Shown here one piece after another: positions 1-11,558 of a stretch of 64,000 nt of DNA (positions are counted from its first letter, which is position 1; each line of letters starts with the position of its first letter). Source of the stretch: Oscheius sp. JU75 (Eukaryota; Nematoda; Chromadorea; Rhabditida; Rhabditidae); contig JASJZC010000001.1 of NCBI GenBank assembly GCA_037178855.1, positions 6,138,001-6,202,000 on the forward strand, in the 5' to 3' direction. The position numbers and the translations under genes are program-made. The notes under the pieces were generated by a model that made no database searches, had not been told where the DNA came from, and saw only the letters and a program-made list of their open reading frames with translations.

Positions 1-261
1 TAAACAGTTTTGAAGAAGGACCTAGATTCCTTCTTTTGTTTTTCAGATACTCCACGAGGTCGCGTGGCATTCATCAGCAGGGCTTTAGCCCCTAACTTTT
101 TCCGACACCGGAAGGATTAAATCCCGAAGACCCCCTTCGAATCGATCGAGTGGATCCTAAGAGCGCGAGAGCCGAACGGCATTCATTGATTTTTACACAA
201 GAACAGGGATGGCAGCCCCGGGAGGGGAGAAAAGGAAGTTCGATCAAAAGCCGATAATCAC

Positions 262-1122
262 CTCAAAACCGTAGTGCCAGGCGCCGGCATACTCTCCTTT
301 CCCGTCCGGGCCAGTACAGATGCCGTGTCCGTGGGCCTGAAATGATACATGAGTACTGTATTCATCAATTTGTCGATTGTGCAAACCGTCAAAGGTTCAA
401 GTATCTGATTAAAATATCTGTACCCAACTGTCTCGGGATAACCAAGGATGGTAGGAAGTTAGTCAGAAAGATTGAGATCTTTTGTATATCGAACTTTGGA
501 AAAGTGTTTTTGAAAGACATGTTTTTGTACTATCGCTTGGTCAGTTAATTCATATAAGCTTTGAAAAGAGGTACCTTGTCAAAAAGCCAGAATTGAATGT
601 CGGATTAGAGATTCAAGGAACAGGTTACTGGCAGTCACATTGGTTTCTAAAGGGCCTGACTTTCGGACAAGGAATGAGCAAACTGTATTTGTGATGGTAC
701 TGACTATGTCAACTATTCTCAGTCCGAAAAGACAGCAGACTGTCATGGACAGTATGTACAAGACACAAAAGTTTTGGATCGTAAAGGGCCATGGAATGTC
801 ATGCGAATCTCAGGAACAGTTCGGTAAGGCTGTCTTGTGAGGCGAACTGTGGCTTGTAGGCTCGTCTTAATGTAAGAACCGTTTGGAAATTAGTTCAAAT
901 TGGGTGCGATGAAAATGTCTGAAAACTGTTCTACTGTTCTCAGCACATGCTCGCTTCTACTGGCCTGCAATGTTGACAGGTCACTGTTGTTGTCTGGCTG
1001 TTTACTCCCAAGAAAGAATAAACTGCTCAAAAACCTACTTTGCCATCTTCCCAGCCGCCGATGTAGGTACCGCCATCGTCGAAGTTAAAGCGGCCGCCGT
1101 TCGCAGTGTTTTGAAGGTTCAT
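262..1122 (-). CDS. jph-1: Junctophilin, first two coding exons (partial)
   Basis: Junctophilins tether the plasma membrane to the sarco/endoplasmic reticulum through N-terminal MORN repeats and a C-terminal membrane anchor. Exon 1 (1039-1122, 28 codons) begins at a Met followed by Asn-Leu-Gln and contains [17 protein letters not shown], the characteristic junctophilin start. It ends in a GTAGG donor. Exon 2 (262-336, 25 codons, same phase 0, TTTCAG acceptor) encodes [18 protein letters not shown] and then AWHYGFE, which completes the first MORN repeat and enters the next. The following exon was not found in bases 1-255, so the gene continues off the left edge. The reading frame is open well upstream of the chosen Met; I chose this Met because the family similarity starts there. 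The intron of about 700 bp holds nothing I recognise. The family call is firm; the gene symbol follows the nematode orthologue. Confidence 0.85.
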
Positions 1123-4100
1123 CTCCCATTGGACACGATGGTGGTCTTTTCGCGATTTTCTCGCGGCTCGGCCCGGGCCTGACGATGGTCTCTCCTGGTC
1201 GATCTCTCTCACGGGCTCCTGCTGACCACGCCGCGCGGCTGAAAATGAACGAAGTTTAACCGAAAAGAGAAAGAGAGAGGATTTGCAAAGATTGGCACAG
1301 AGGCACAAAGTGCAGGCAGAGGGTGGCGGGGTCTCCCTCTTTCTCTCTCTCACTCTCTCTGAGTGTAATGCGCCGGAGGAGAGCCGGAGAGAGCCTGTTT
1401 GCACGCCCATTGTGCACCTCTTGACCTGCTCCAACTCTATAGCTCGAAACAAGAGATAGTGCTGGGAAGACGTTCACCTATCTAGTCCCCAGATGTCTCT
1501 CAAGTGAGCCAGCCGGCCCACTAAAACTTTACTAGCCGTTTTTCGGATGTCATTCGCCCCGTTTTATCATGCTACCAATGTAATCTGCGCTAATGGATAG
1601 TATAGTCTGCTTACGACCAGAAGACTGCGAAAGAGAGCGGGAGTCTCTGGTAATGAGAACAAGTCGAGTAGAAACAGATGGCTTTGAAGCTCCGTCCAAA
1701 AATCTAGAGCATGGCTAAAAGATGAGTTCGTGGAGACAAGTAAAATCCTAACTAAGATCTAACATACAATAGTTCGTTGAAAAAACCTACATCAAAAACA
1801 TAGCGAGTCAGTTGAAAAATTATTAGTCAAATAACTGGAATTCTAGGAAGAAGGATAGTTTAATAAGTAACACTGACTAATTTCAAATCTCTGTCACGAT
1901 CGAATTGACAGAACTGGTATTTCAGTTTCATTGTAAAGGCTATGGATACTGTTTGAACGCATAGAGATTTTTGTAAGAGGAAGGCATCCTCCGATAAAAT
2001 GTGCAAACTTTGAGAACGACAAATGCCAAGGTTTCAGTGAGTTCTAAGGAAACATGACAGTGGAATCGACAGCCTCTTCTGTTGTCCTACCGAGTTCTGA
2101 CAGTTTCGTGTTTCTTATTCACAATTGTCTGGCAGAATAAAGTAAGATTGGAAACTATGAAGAACATGTCTGGTTTGGTTTTCCCCGATCTCAAGAGTCC
2201 TAAACTTCTTTAGGTTTGAACAGCCGTCAGAAACTGGATCAATATCAGTTGGACAAGTGTAAAAGTATAGAAGAAAAGTTGCGGAACAGAGCCTTGTCAA
2301 CACTTTTCTTTAAAAAGATAATATCAAGTTGTCTGCGCAGCGGACTGGAGGTGACACAGGAAGTGAGCCTTGAATTTTTGAAGCGTAATGCGAAGCCGCC
2401 CCCCGTCGACAGACATTCTCACGACGGCCTCCTCTCTCTTTCTCTCTCTCTCGAAAGTTTCAAAACAGACGAAGGGAGAGAGAGTGAGGGTGGTGGGAAT
2501 GTAATCAAGCCGCGCATTACATCCATCAGACATTCAAGCTACGCTTCACTCTCTTTCACTCACTTTTACTGCTTAGTGAGTGTGGGGGAGGAAGCTGTCG
2601 GTCAAAGAACGCTAGTCCCTATTGGAGCACCCTAACTAGTCGTCATTAACCAAGGAGAATCCAAAGAACTATGTGACAGAGGAAGCAGAAAGCTATTCCG
2701 ACGGTGCTGGTCATCCAGAGCTGATGGACCTAGTGCTCTTATTTTCGAGGATGCAAAAATAACTCAGTCTAGCAAGGTTCTCAAAGCTGTAGCCCTGGAT
2801 GTAGTCCACAGCTTTGAGGAACACTGGAAATAATCACTAGTGGATGAGAAATTATGTTAGATACATTGATGAAGAACGTTACTTGTCGGACAGACCGAGA
2901 TAGCATCGGACAGAAAGGAACTGAAATTTTGGGAAGAGACGGCTGTCAGGACTGGAAATCAAAAAGTTCAACGTTCCAAAGAGAAGATCAAGTTGTTCAG
3001 CATTTTGGCTGAATAAGTGTTCAGTCTGGACGTACTACTGGTGGTGAGAGTACATAGCATCTGTTTCCTCTCTCACAAAGAGAGAGAGAGGGAGAAATAG
3101 GTTGAGGGAACTTGAAACAAAGCTCTGGACTCAATCCGGGCTGTCAGAATGCACGAGTAGGTGAGCCAGAAAGGCGTGAGTTGGCTCTCTAAGATCGAGA
3201 TCATTCGTGAACAAGGGGGTGCGGGACCCGAGTCTGCGGCTCTCGGGAAAGAAAACAAACTGCCGAGAGCGAGGGAGGGAGCTGAGTGGAGATCTACATT
3301 GATCGATTGGGGATGAAGGAGGCGGAGTTAAAGAGTGAGAGAGAGAGAGAGAGAGGGCTGAGCCGGCAGCCGAGAGAGAGCTTGCTCGCTATAAACAAAA
3401 TCAATAGGAGGCCGACGGCGTGGTCGGCTGGTCCACACCTGCCTGAAGGAGCGGAGGGAAGACGAGCACTGCCTAGGCCCCCCTGGGGCATTTTTTTTCG
3501 GGACCGACTTGGTCAAGACTAGGCAGGACGACGAAAACCTTCGCCTAAGTAAGTATCGAAAGCACATTCCCCCCGGGGAGCAATCGACAGCCCAACCCCT
3601 AATTATCAGCAAGATAGATGCCAGCGTGTGGCAATTAGACGAGAATACTCCTTCCTCTCCCCTCTTTCAATTGAGCCACTTTCACCGCCCTTTTTCTCTA
3701 GATCTATTGGCCTCGTTAACCGTGTCTGTCTCTCCCAAGAGTCGCTTAGGAATCTCTAATCAATGGCAATACTGTAATCCTACTACTTTGGTGACAGGAT
3801 TTTTTTCTAGGCAAAATAAACCCATCAACACTTGGCTGAGTATCCATCCACGCTTGCGTGATAAGCAGAAAATACCACAAAAACCTCGGATACTGCAGTA
3901 ACTTCTTTCCTGCTAGCACATCGTACAGTAATCCATGTGTTCAATTAGTAAAGATGTTCTCGACCAGTTCAAAGTTTTGGCAGTACCCGTTTTATTTGAA
4001 GAACTTCGATGATACAAGAATGTTATTTTCCAATGGGTAACTGGAACAGGCTGCCATGATTCGTAGGTCTCGTTAGCAATTTCCATTCGCTCACTTTTAA

Positions 4101-4140
4101 AGTTTCTGGCAAGAGATAGAACGCAAAGTTAAAACGAAGG
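1123..4140. other. Gene-free GA/CT-rich region upstream of junctophilin
   Basis: About 3 kb without a convincing gene. It holds the junctophilin 5' UTR and promoter plus several purine/pyrimidine tracts: CT-rich near 1336-1362, a CT tract followed about 25 bp later by a GA tract near 2428-2490, GA tracts at 3078-3092 and 3339-3356. Open frames here are low-complexity and lack family similarity or paired splice sites. Confidence 0.6.
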
Positions 4141-4146
4141 TTTATT
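4141..4146 (-). terminator. Poly(A) signal of the taxilin gene
   Basis: TTTATT on the plus strand is AATAAA on the coding strand, about 115 bp past the taxilin stop codon. Confidence 0.55.
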
Positions 4147-4258
4147 CATATTCAAATATTATGACAAGGTAGGACAGACAGAAAATAGTGAAGAGAATGA
4201 GCAATGAACAAGGGTAAAGCAATGACTAGATATGGAGGGTAAACACAGGGGGAAGAGT

Positions 4259-6394
4259 CTACGAGGAAACTGCCGTCGTCTCCTCCTCTCCGCCACGTCG
4301 CAGAGCACGGCAGAGCTGTTCTAGCTGAGCGACCTTTTTGTTCTGTTGAGCCTGCGTCTCCTCCAGCTCCTGTTTCGACATTGTCAGCACCAGCACGTTT
4401 CTGAAAAAACAACAATGTCTTTCACTTCCGGCCAAAGCTGCTGTGACAGCTGCGACCCGGGCAGAACTACGGAATTTGAGGAATTTCTCCTCTCGCAACC
4501 CACTCAGTCTCTCTGGCTGTTTTTCTCTAAAAGGGAACAAACAGTTTACACTTCTTCGCCTCATGAAGCAGTTGGTTAGAGCTCCGACTGCGGAGCAAAA
4601 CGAGTCAGGTTCAATCCCCAAGTTGGTAAATTCTGCCAGAGTTCATGGTGTTCGTCAAGAGTCATTCGTACAGAGGAACGCTGTCAGCCCTAGAACTCCA
4701 AACGGGGGTTTGAACAACGACCTCTTCATTATTAACATGTAGTAATCACACATTGGAGACCATATTTCCAAAAGATTCCATTTGAATTGACTACTTCCCT
4801 TGTGAAAAGAGTTATCGAAAACCAACCTATTAGCTTCGTCGTACTTCTGCTTCCATTTCAGCGCGTCATTTTCCACCTTCCTCATGTTCGAATTGACCTG
4901 CAAGAAGGAAAATTGGATTGAATTATGTAACAGCGTTCTTCCCATCTTCTCCCAAGTAGCCCCACCCACGCGGCACACGTAACAATGTGAACTACTGCGG
5001 CTAGTAGAGGCAGTGCAAATCAAATCAAGGAGAAGGACTCGTCTTCGCGTCTACGGGAGTGGGGGACCGAGAAAAACGAGACGAACCTTGTCGAGTTCTT
5101 TCTTGAAGCGGTCGAAGGCTGTATTACTTTTGGAAAGACTTTCCGTAAGCATCGAGTACTTGTCCGCGTATTGTTTCACCTCAATCAGTTTAATTTGGTA
5201 TGTCAAAATAAGAGTACCTGTTCTCTCAAGACCTTCTCCGTCTCCAAGGCGTCTGTGGCTCTGACTGTGCCTTCGAGAAGAGTGTTTGCTAGCTGCTGCT
5301 TCTCCAGATTGAGTTTCTGAAAGCAAAACACAAATTACGGAAGATTTCAATCGGGTTATTACGGCACACTATTACAGATCAACTAAAACTTAAGCTAGAG
5401 TATCGGGAAAGAACAGAAAAGTTTAGGTATTTAGTCAGTCAAAAGCCCACCTGTGAATTGCAAGTCGCCGCATCCAGCTTGGCTTGCATGAGTTTGACCT
5501 CGAGATCCTTCGTATTCTTTAACTCGTCGATATATCGGTCCTTGGCCTCGTACTGTTTGGCAATATCGTTCAGACGCGACTCGTATTCCTTGCCCAGATC
5601 CTGCAGTTTCTCCGCCAGACGCTTGTTGTCGTCCGCGAGGCGATCAGACCGCTCACGTCCCTCCTTCATCGATTCCTCGATATCCTAAACCGAAGTTTCT
5701 TGTTGAAAACATGACAAAAATCACCTTCAAAGTCGTTTTCAGCTGCTCAACGGCGTTCTGACGCTCGGTTTCGAGGAAGCGGATTTTGTTGGTGCTCTCC
5801 TCACGAAGCTAAAGTCTTCACATTAGCAGCTAAATAAAAAAGACCTACATCTTTGTTATATTTTTGAAGCGTCCGACAGAGCTCCTCCAGTTTGCTCTTC
5901 GACTCTTCCGTCTTCAAAAGGAGCTGGTTGGCCTTATCCACCTTGACTTCCAGGCCCTTGTTCGCCTTTTGGAGAGTCTCGACCTGCAAACAAATGCTTC
6001 GGGATATTTTCTGCTAATACAAGCTGGATAAAAAAGATAAAACAGCTGATTGGGACAGGTATATACTCGCTTTTGCATAGGTAAAACAGTTATAGGAGGC
6101 AATACCGAGCACGGAACTAGTAAAAAGGGAAAAGACGACAATCCAATGGGAAGTCGGACGAAGGACTCGAACATTTAGTGTTTTGCACCAAAAAAATGAA
6201 AAAATTACCTGTGAGGCTCTGGTCTTCAACTTTTCATTCGAGGCCTCCGAATCCACAAGTCGCTTGACCAGCTTGTTGATCTTCTCCTCTGGCGACAGTC
6301 CATCCAGGGACTTGTGAATTGTTGCAGCTGGAAAATGGCCCATAAAAAGAGAACGCAACAAAAACTGACCGTCGACAGTCGAATCCTGCTTCAT
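4259..6394 (-). CDS. Taxilin (syntaxin-binding coiled-coil protein)
   Basis: Taxilins are long coiled-coil proteins that bind free syntaxins and act in vesicle traffic. About eight small exons run from ATG at 6392-6394 to a stop at 4259-4261. Nearly the whole protein is heptad-rich: a segment with SPEEKINKLVKRLVDSEASN, one with LEELCRTLQKYNK, a block rich in KDRYIDELKNTKDLEVKLMQ, one with LSKSNTAFDRFKKELDKV, and a C-terminal LEQLCRALRR. The repeated LCRxLQ/R element and SKSNxxFxxFKxEL are taxilin hallmarks. Exon 1 is a few residues (MKQDSTVD). A TTTTTAG acceptor lies 6 bp before the ATG with no upstream exon in sight, suggesting trans-splicing. One intron (4401 to about 4830) carries a tRNA-like element. 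The family call is strong; which vertebrate paralogue it matches cannot be decided. Confidence 0.85.
4561..4637 (+). repeat. tRNA-like SINE-type element in taxilin intron
   Basis: An A-box-like stretch (GTTGGTTAGAGCTCCGACTG) is followed 15-20 bp later by a B-box-like CAGGTTCAATCCCC and the tail GTTGGTAAATTCTGCC. A matching acceptor stem is absent, so it is a tRNA-derived repeat rather than a tRNA gene. The tail recurs at 55275-55297. Confidence 0.6.
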
Positions 6395-6584
6395 TCCTGC
6401 CTAAAAATGAGGGAATGTCCGAGATCGAGAGAGAGGAATGGACACACGCCCAGAGGGTGCACACAGGGGGGTGTAAGAGAGCGTCCTATCACACATTGAG
6501 TCGACTCGAGGTAGTGTTCTTCAGGGGGATATAGACCCACAGCTGATCAATAATTCAATGAGAGAGAGGATAACGATATAGAGC

Positions 6585-6590
6585 TTTATT
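6585..6590 (-). terminator. Poly(A) signal of the 6716-8780 gene
   Basis: TTTATT on the plus strand (AATAAA on the coding strand), about 126 bp beyond the predicted stop. Confidence 0.45.
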
Positions 6591-6715
6591 CCTAACAAAG
6601 TGAGAGAGTTCAAATTAAGAAACCCGTTGAAAACAACCGGTAGATACGGTGGGTAAGAGAGATCACAGAGTGTGAGAACGAGATGACAATCAGGTAACGC
6701 AGAGGAGACGAAGCT

Positions 6716-8780
6716 TCAGCAATCTGAAAAATGTTTGTTTATTATCATCCAGTATGATGAGCCACATAGCAGAGAAATGACTGGTAAACTACGCAGCATA
6801 GGTGGAAGTACAAGGCTATCCTTTTTGGATGTACATTCCTAGCAAAAGATCACATTGTTTGATCATTTTTGTCGAGAGTAACCGCTCTTTTCCAGTTCAT
6901 ATAGACTTAAAACCTTTTTAGATGTTCACTAACGCACCGGCACGAAATTTATTGCTAGCAAAGTAGTTGGTAGAACCTATGGAGGGTTATATGATCAATC
7001 CAACAAAACGCGTAGCATCCTTTTTCGCTAATAAAAATAGCCGTACCGTTGTTGATGGTTTCATCAGGAGTCTTGGCTTTTTGCAGACGTTTCACGACAT
7101 TGATCAGCGGCTCTTCTTCGGAATCTGAAGCCGTCCTCTCCTCACCAACTCCTCGAGTAAAAATACCATTTTTCTTCTTCAGATTGGTCTCCTTGAAGCG
7201 CTTGAGCAGCGTCATCATGCTCTCCTCGTCCGAATCACCTGCATTTTTATTATCATTTAGAGACAAAAGGCAAGTGCTTACCGCCATCAAAACGCAGTCT
7301 CCTCTTGCTGTTGCAGATACGGCCAGTGGGAGTAAATGGCGTCTTGGCGACATGTCGACTCCTACGAGATCTTCGAGCTGTGGTCTGGCTGCCTTCTAAA
7401 TTAGGTCATTATTGACAAGATGCAGCAAAAAATAGACTTGTAGAGTTTTTCTTCTTCGAAGACGACTTCTTCTCCTCCTCGGCCTGACGATCGAGTCGAT
7501 GGTAGCGATAGGATTCAAGGAGATTAGCCAACGGGATGAGATCCTGGTCGATCCAATCACCTAAACCAGCTCATTTCATATTACGGTGGAGCTGCATTAT
7601 AACGGATCCTTTTTCCACAAAATTTGATCGCAGTACAAAAATGTTCAAAAAATGCACAAGCCGTTTTTAGTTTCGTTATAACGTACCTTTTTAATGTTTT
7701 CGGTTGGCGCAATTGAAAAATTGCGGATTTCTTGCGCGGGCAGGCCTATTTTCGAAATTTTTCCAAAATTCTAAAGTGTTACTCGGCTTTTTGTCTTTTT
7801 TTCTCCTCTTTCCTTATACAGGCTTGTAAACAGCTCGCACCTTTGGTTAGGAACCTGACCTCTGCGAGCAAACCTGACCTGGCTGGCCAGGTTTGTAATG
7901 TCTGAGTAGAACGCCTTCCGATCCAAGGACAACATAGCTGGCAAGCATTTTTAAGTTTTGCGACAGTACTGCGAAAAAAACAGAATTGGTGAAAAAAAAA
8001 TTTCCTGTTGTTGGCCATTTCGAAGACATGTTATAGAACGATAAACTTTCTAACATGACTCACATAAGACTAAAATTTGGGTTTTTTGTATGGATTTGAC
8101 TAACTTACGCTTTCGAGGACGTAAATTGCCCCTGCGAGGAGTTCCAGTTTGGACGGTTTCATCTCTCTGCGGCGTGACGATGTCGACAGATTGCGGCGTT
8201 TTTACGGTGCTTCTTGGACGTCTCGTCGGCTTGGCTTCGTAGATTTGTTCGTCATCATCGTTGGGAGGAGTATCGGGTAGAACTCTGAATATGAGGAGTT
8301 TTATGCAAAGATTTGAAACTGACGGCGTAGATTGAGCGAGTCGCGACCTTCTGGACGTTGAGTATGGAATATGACGAGCATTAGGACGAGTCGGAGGCGT
8401 CCTGTACATGGCTTTTCCGCCGAAAAAGGCGAATCCCTTCTCCGGAGAGCGAATCTGAACAATTTGGATATAAGAAAAGGGTTAAAGCACACCAACCTTT
8501 CTAGCTGGTGGAATATTTTCGTTGACAGCAAACTCCGAGTAGGGATCATCGAGCTGCTGGCTCTGAAGGCTGACCAAGATGTCCTGACGCGGCTTCAGCT
8601 TGTCCGAAATGAGCTCAGTTGTCAACATATCGTCGAGTCTACGTGACATCCTTTGCTTGAACTAAATTTGCAATAAATTAGCGACGAAAAGACGATTACC
8701 GGCGAGAGTTGAAGACCTCTGATCGTGTCGCCGAACGTAGCGACATCCTCATCGTCACTCGAGAAGAGATCTTGCGACAT
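6716..8780 (-). CDS. Unrecognised basic, Ser/Thr-Pro-rich protein, probably nuclear
   Basis: Not recognised. Eight coding segments join in consistent phase. ATG is at 8778-8780, 7 bp after a TTTTGCAG acceptor. The N-terminus is acidic (MSQDLFSSDDEDVATFGD). Next come a stretch with LKPRQDILVSLQSQQLDDPY and a segment dense in possible CDK sites (YRTPPTRPN, VKTPQSVDIVTPQRDET, QTGTPRRGNLRPRKR). After a 540 bp intron come RDWIDQDLIPLANLLESYRY and a basic patch (TARRSRRSRHVAKTPFTPTG, then CNSKRRLRFDG). An acidic/basic tail carries two similar units, GDSDEESMMTLLKRFKE and SDSEEEPLINVVKRLQK. The last coding exon is only 8 nt (6716-6723) and gives Asp-Cys-stop; reading through the preceding donor would end at 6955 instead. 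Length is about 330 residues. The composition suggests a chromatin or kinetochore protein, but that is inference. Confidence 0.6.
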
Positions 8781-9044
8781 AGAAAATCTGCAAAACGACG
8801 GATTTTTAGGAAGAGCCCGCCGGCAACAGCCACTTGAGACTGTTTATCTTGGGCCTGGTTGAAAATAATGAAAGGGAATGACACAGCGAAACGAAAAATG
8901 CAAGAATTCTGCTAATGAAGAAATGTAGAACTTGTAGAGGAAAAAATTGGCTCATAACCAAGGTATGCATAAAAAGTATGTTTTGAAAGTTTATTGTATA
9001 GTTTATTGTAACAAGATAAGAACATGCCCAATTTGGCGTCGTTT

Positions 9045-9483
9045 TCAAACTTCCGGTCCTTCTCCTCCGGGAACCAGCATTGTGACGTGATTCCCATTCA
9101 GCAGAATCGTATCCAACTTTGTTACTTTTTTTCCTTCGGCCGTATGCTCGTATTCAACCTGAAAATTGGTAATACTTAGGCAGAAGATAGGCGAAATCTA
9201 TCTATTCCATCGACAAAAACAAGTTGGAAAGAAAACGTACAACATCTTCTAGCACCATGTTTACATAGTCGTCGAATCCAACCAGCGTACCGACAATTTC
9301 CTTATCTCCTGAAAGAGCAATTCATTTGGAGAAACAGCTGGGTTTCCAGTTTATATGGATGTCAAATTGGTGTGAAGACAGAATATACGAACCTTTCATG
9401 ATTACCCACAGCTTCGATCCGATGCACTTGTCCACTAGCTCCAGAGGCAGCAGTGTCGAAGGATTCGTAGTAGTTGACGCCAT
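9045..9483 (-). CDS. lsm-5: U6 snRNA-associated Sm-like protein LSm5
   Basis: LSm5 is one of seven subunits of the LSm2-8 ring that binds the 3' end of U6 snRNA, and of the LSm1-7 ring that acts in mRNA decay. Three exons encode about 91 residues, the usual size. The N-terminus reads [20 protein letters not shown], then Sm motif 1 ([20 protein letters not shown], followed by YVNMVLEDV) and Sm motif 2 ([19 protein letters not shown]), ending in Pro-Glu-Val. Every part is close to the family consensus. Start is ATG at 9481-9483, stop at 9045-9047. It lies head to head with the TTL gene at 10097. Confidence 0.95.
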
Positions 9484-10096
9484 CTGCAACAGAAAGAAAG
9501 ATAGTTATAAGGGATTTTGTGAAAGAAATGCTTTGGAAGAAGAATCGATTGAGCCACGGTGCTTTCAAGATGATATAAGGCGGTTTTTTTTAACAAAGAC
9601 CATAAGACCACTTCCTGACTGTTATAGTATTTTGCTAAATGGAAATAAAACCAAGATAGGTGCTTGGTAAAAAAATTGACAATGAGTTCGAGACGGATTG
9701 CGAAAATCTATTCGATTCAAACCTTCCGCAAATGTACGCAAGTACGCGTGCGTTTCGGTGAATGCTGATGAGGTTTATTTACCGACAAAAAGGAATAAAA
9801 TAGGGGGAAAATAGTGCAGGAAGGGAAACAGAAAAAGGAAAAGCAATGGGAATTGCAGTGAGATCGAAAGGTCATGAAATAAAACCCTGTTTGAACTCGC
9901 GCACTTTTTCCCGCAAAAAACGAAAAGATTTACTGTAGACAACTGTTCGACTTCAGTCATTGGATTCGTTTATTTCTGTTGCCAGCGTGTTCGCCGTTTT
10001 ATATAAGGCTTTTGGGCATGCAAAAATTCGCATTTCTCAATGTACAGCTTGTGCCTCGCAAATCTGGCATAATGCTGTATATTCCCTAGTTTTCAG
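9484..10096. other. Shared upstream region of LSM5 and the TTL gene
   Basis: Six hundred bases between divergent genes. I see no gene. It holds a TATA-like site for the plus-strand gene (9999-10006) and a TTTCAG acceptor ending at 10096, directly against the ATG of the next gene. Confidence 0.6.
9999..10006 (+). promoter_or_regulatory. TATA-like box of the TTL gene
   Basis: TTATATAA lies about 90 bp upstream of the ATG at 10097, suitably placed for a short outron before the TTTCAG acceptor. Confidence 0.45.
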
Positions 10097-11384
10097 ATGT
10101 ATCTCTGGTTGGCGCTGGCCGGCGCTCTCGTGCCCTTGACGAGCTGCCAATCTGTGGTGCCCGCCTTCCGTCCGGACAGCATTCGCACGGTCACCGGACA
10201 AGTTTTGTGCGGAAGCCGTTCTGCAGCGTTCCTCACAATCGGTAAGGTTCAGTATTTTTTTTATGGAAACCTTTCATTCAGAATGGTGGGTAGATCGAGG
10301 ACAACAAATCGACACGCTGCTAGGATCGACTCGCTCCGACGCCTCCGGCCGCTTTCAAGTCACCTCGTCGCAGGATGCTCCTCCCAACACCTATCTTTTC
10401 GTCAGGAGCGACTGCAATGTGAGTTTTTGCTCTAAGCGCTTGGTCAACTTGTCATTAGGGACCGAGTCAGCCATCCCGATTCGATGTCAACCCTCTGGCC
10501 CCCTTCAACATGCAGCTGCAACTACGTAGCGGATCCAATAGCGGAGTTACCCAGGTTTGTTGCTCTTCCACGCAGGCTTCCAACACTCAATTGTAGATCT
10601 CCGGACAGCTGTGGTGTGGCTCAAGCTCGTCGAGGTTTTCCACCGTCGAATGGTGGGCTGACCGAGGAAGACAAATCGACACCCTTCTCGGAGTCGGGCA
10701 GTCTGATACCAGTGGCCGATTCTCCGTCCGTCGCACGCAGACTTCGCCTACCGACACCTACGTCATTGTGAAGAGTAACTGCGGAGGAAACGTCAAGGTT
10801 AGTTAGCTACGTCATCCAACAACACTCGATTTGAAGCAAACGCGATTCCCGGTTGATCTTCGTCAGCCAAACAACATGCAGCTCCAGTTGGGAGGATCTT
10901 CGGGACGCGTCACGCAGGTCTCCGGCTCCATTTTCTGCGGTAGACAGCCGGCCGTCTGGCAGCCCATCGAATGGTTCCTGGACAGAGGAAATCAATTTGA
11001 CATCCTCTTGGGATCCTCGCAGTCGGACGGTCGTGGCTCCTTCATCCTGACTAGCTCTCGGCCCGTCGACGGAAGGAGCTACCTTCTCCTCAAGAACAAC
11101 TGCAATGGACGCGTAAGTTCAACCTTCTTTTCCTTTACACTCCCTCTTTTCAGCAGCAAACGACTCAAGTCGGTGTGAGCAGTTTCAACCCGACCGACAT
11201 GCGGATTCAACTGCAATCGGGCAGTCCCCGATCCTTCGATAGCGAGTCCGGCTCCGAGATGGCGGATGACGGTCAACTCTTCGACCTTCTTCACACCGAG
11301 GGTTCGGCCGTTTCAGAAGAAAACATCGAAGCGGCTGATCTAGGAGACTACATCGATGTAAATACCATGCACATTATCAATTGA
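10097..11384 (+). CDS. Secreted protein with three transthyretin-like (TTL) domains
   Basis: TTL proteins are a large, mostly nematode, secreted family with a small beta-sandwich fold. Most have one domain of about 100 residues. This gene starts with a signal peptide (MYLWLALAGALVPLTSCQS) and then repeats one module three times. Each module has a G-x-x-x-C-G start (VTGQVLCGS, ISGQLWCGS, VSGSIFCGR), then EWWVDRGQQIDTLLGSTRSD or its counterparts EWWADRGRQIDTLLGVGQSD and EWFLDRGNQFDILLGSSQSD, a G-R/S-F strand, a Y-x-x-x-K/R-x-x-C strand, and a linker like PxNMQLQL. The tail is acidic. Exons are 10097-10241, 10282-10418, 10459-10554, 10597-10797, 10837-11112 and 11154-11384; the introns are all about 40 bp, and only the first splits a codon. 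PMS2 starts 175 bp downstream on the same strand. The domain call is moderately sure because the match to the consensus is distant. Confidence 0.75.
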
Positions 11385-11558
11385 ACATTGTACAAATTTG
11401 TCATTTTATATGCTTTTCCTCACATAAACGTTTTACTTCATCTTGTTTTCGTTGCTCGAGTCTGGTGGTTTCCTCATCACTACTGCTCGTTAGGTACGCA
11501 ATTTTGGGAGGGCGACTGTTTTGAATTGTTTTTTCACTCGGCAATCTCTTTTAAAATC

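Noticed and set aside
47-120. Possible plus-strand last exon ending TAA (TPRGRVAFISRALAPNFF)
   Set aside because: It has a good TTTTTCAG acceptor, but only 24 codons, no recognisable family, and it would lie inside the junctophilin intron.
1027-1452. 141-codon minus-strand frame
   Set aside because: Only its last 28 codons are junctophilin; the upstream part is low-complexity Arg/Ser translated from GA/CT tracts and is most likely 5' UTR.
2216-2635. 139-codon plus-strand frame
   Set aside because: Its core is translated CT and GA repeats, and there is no family similarity or splice context.
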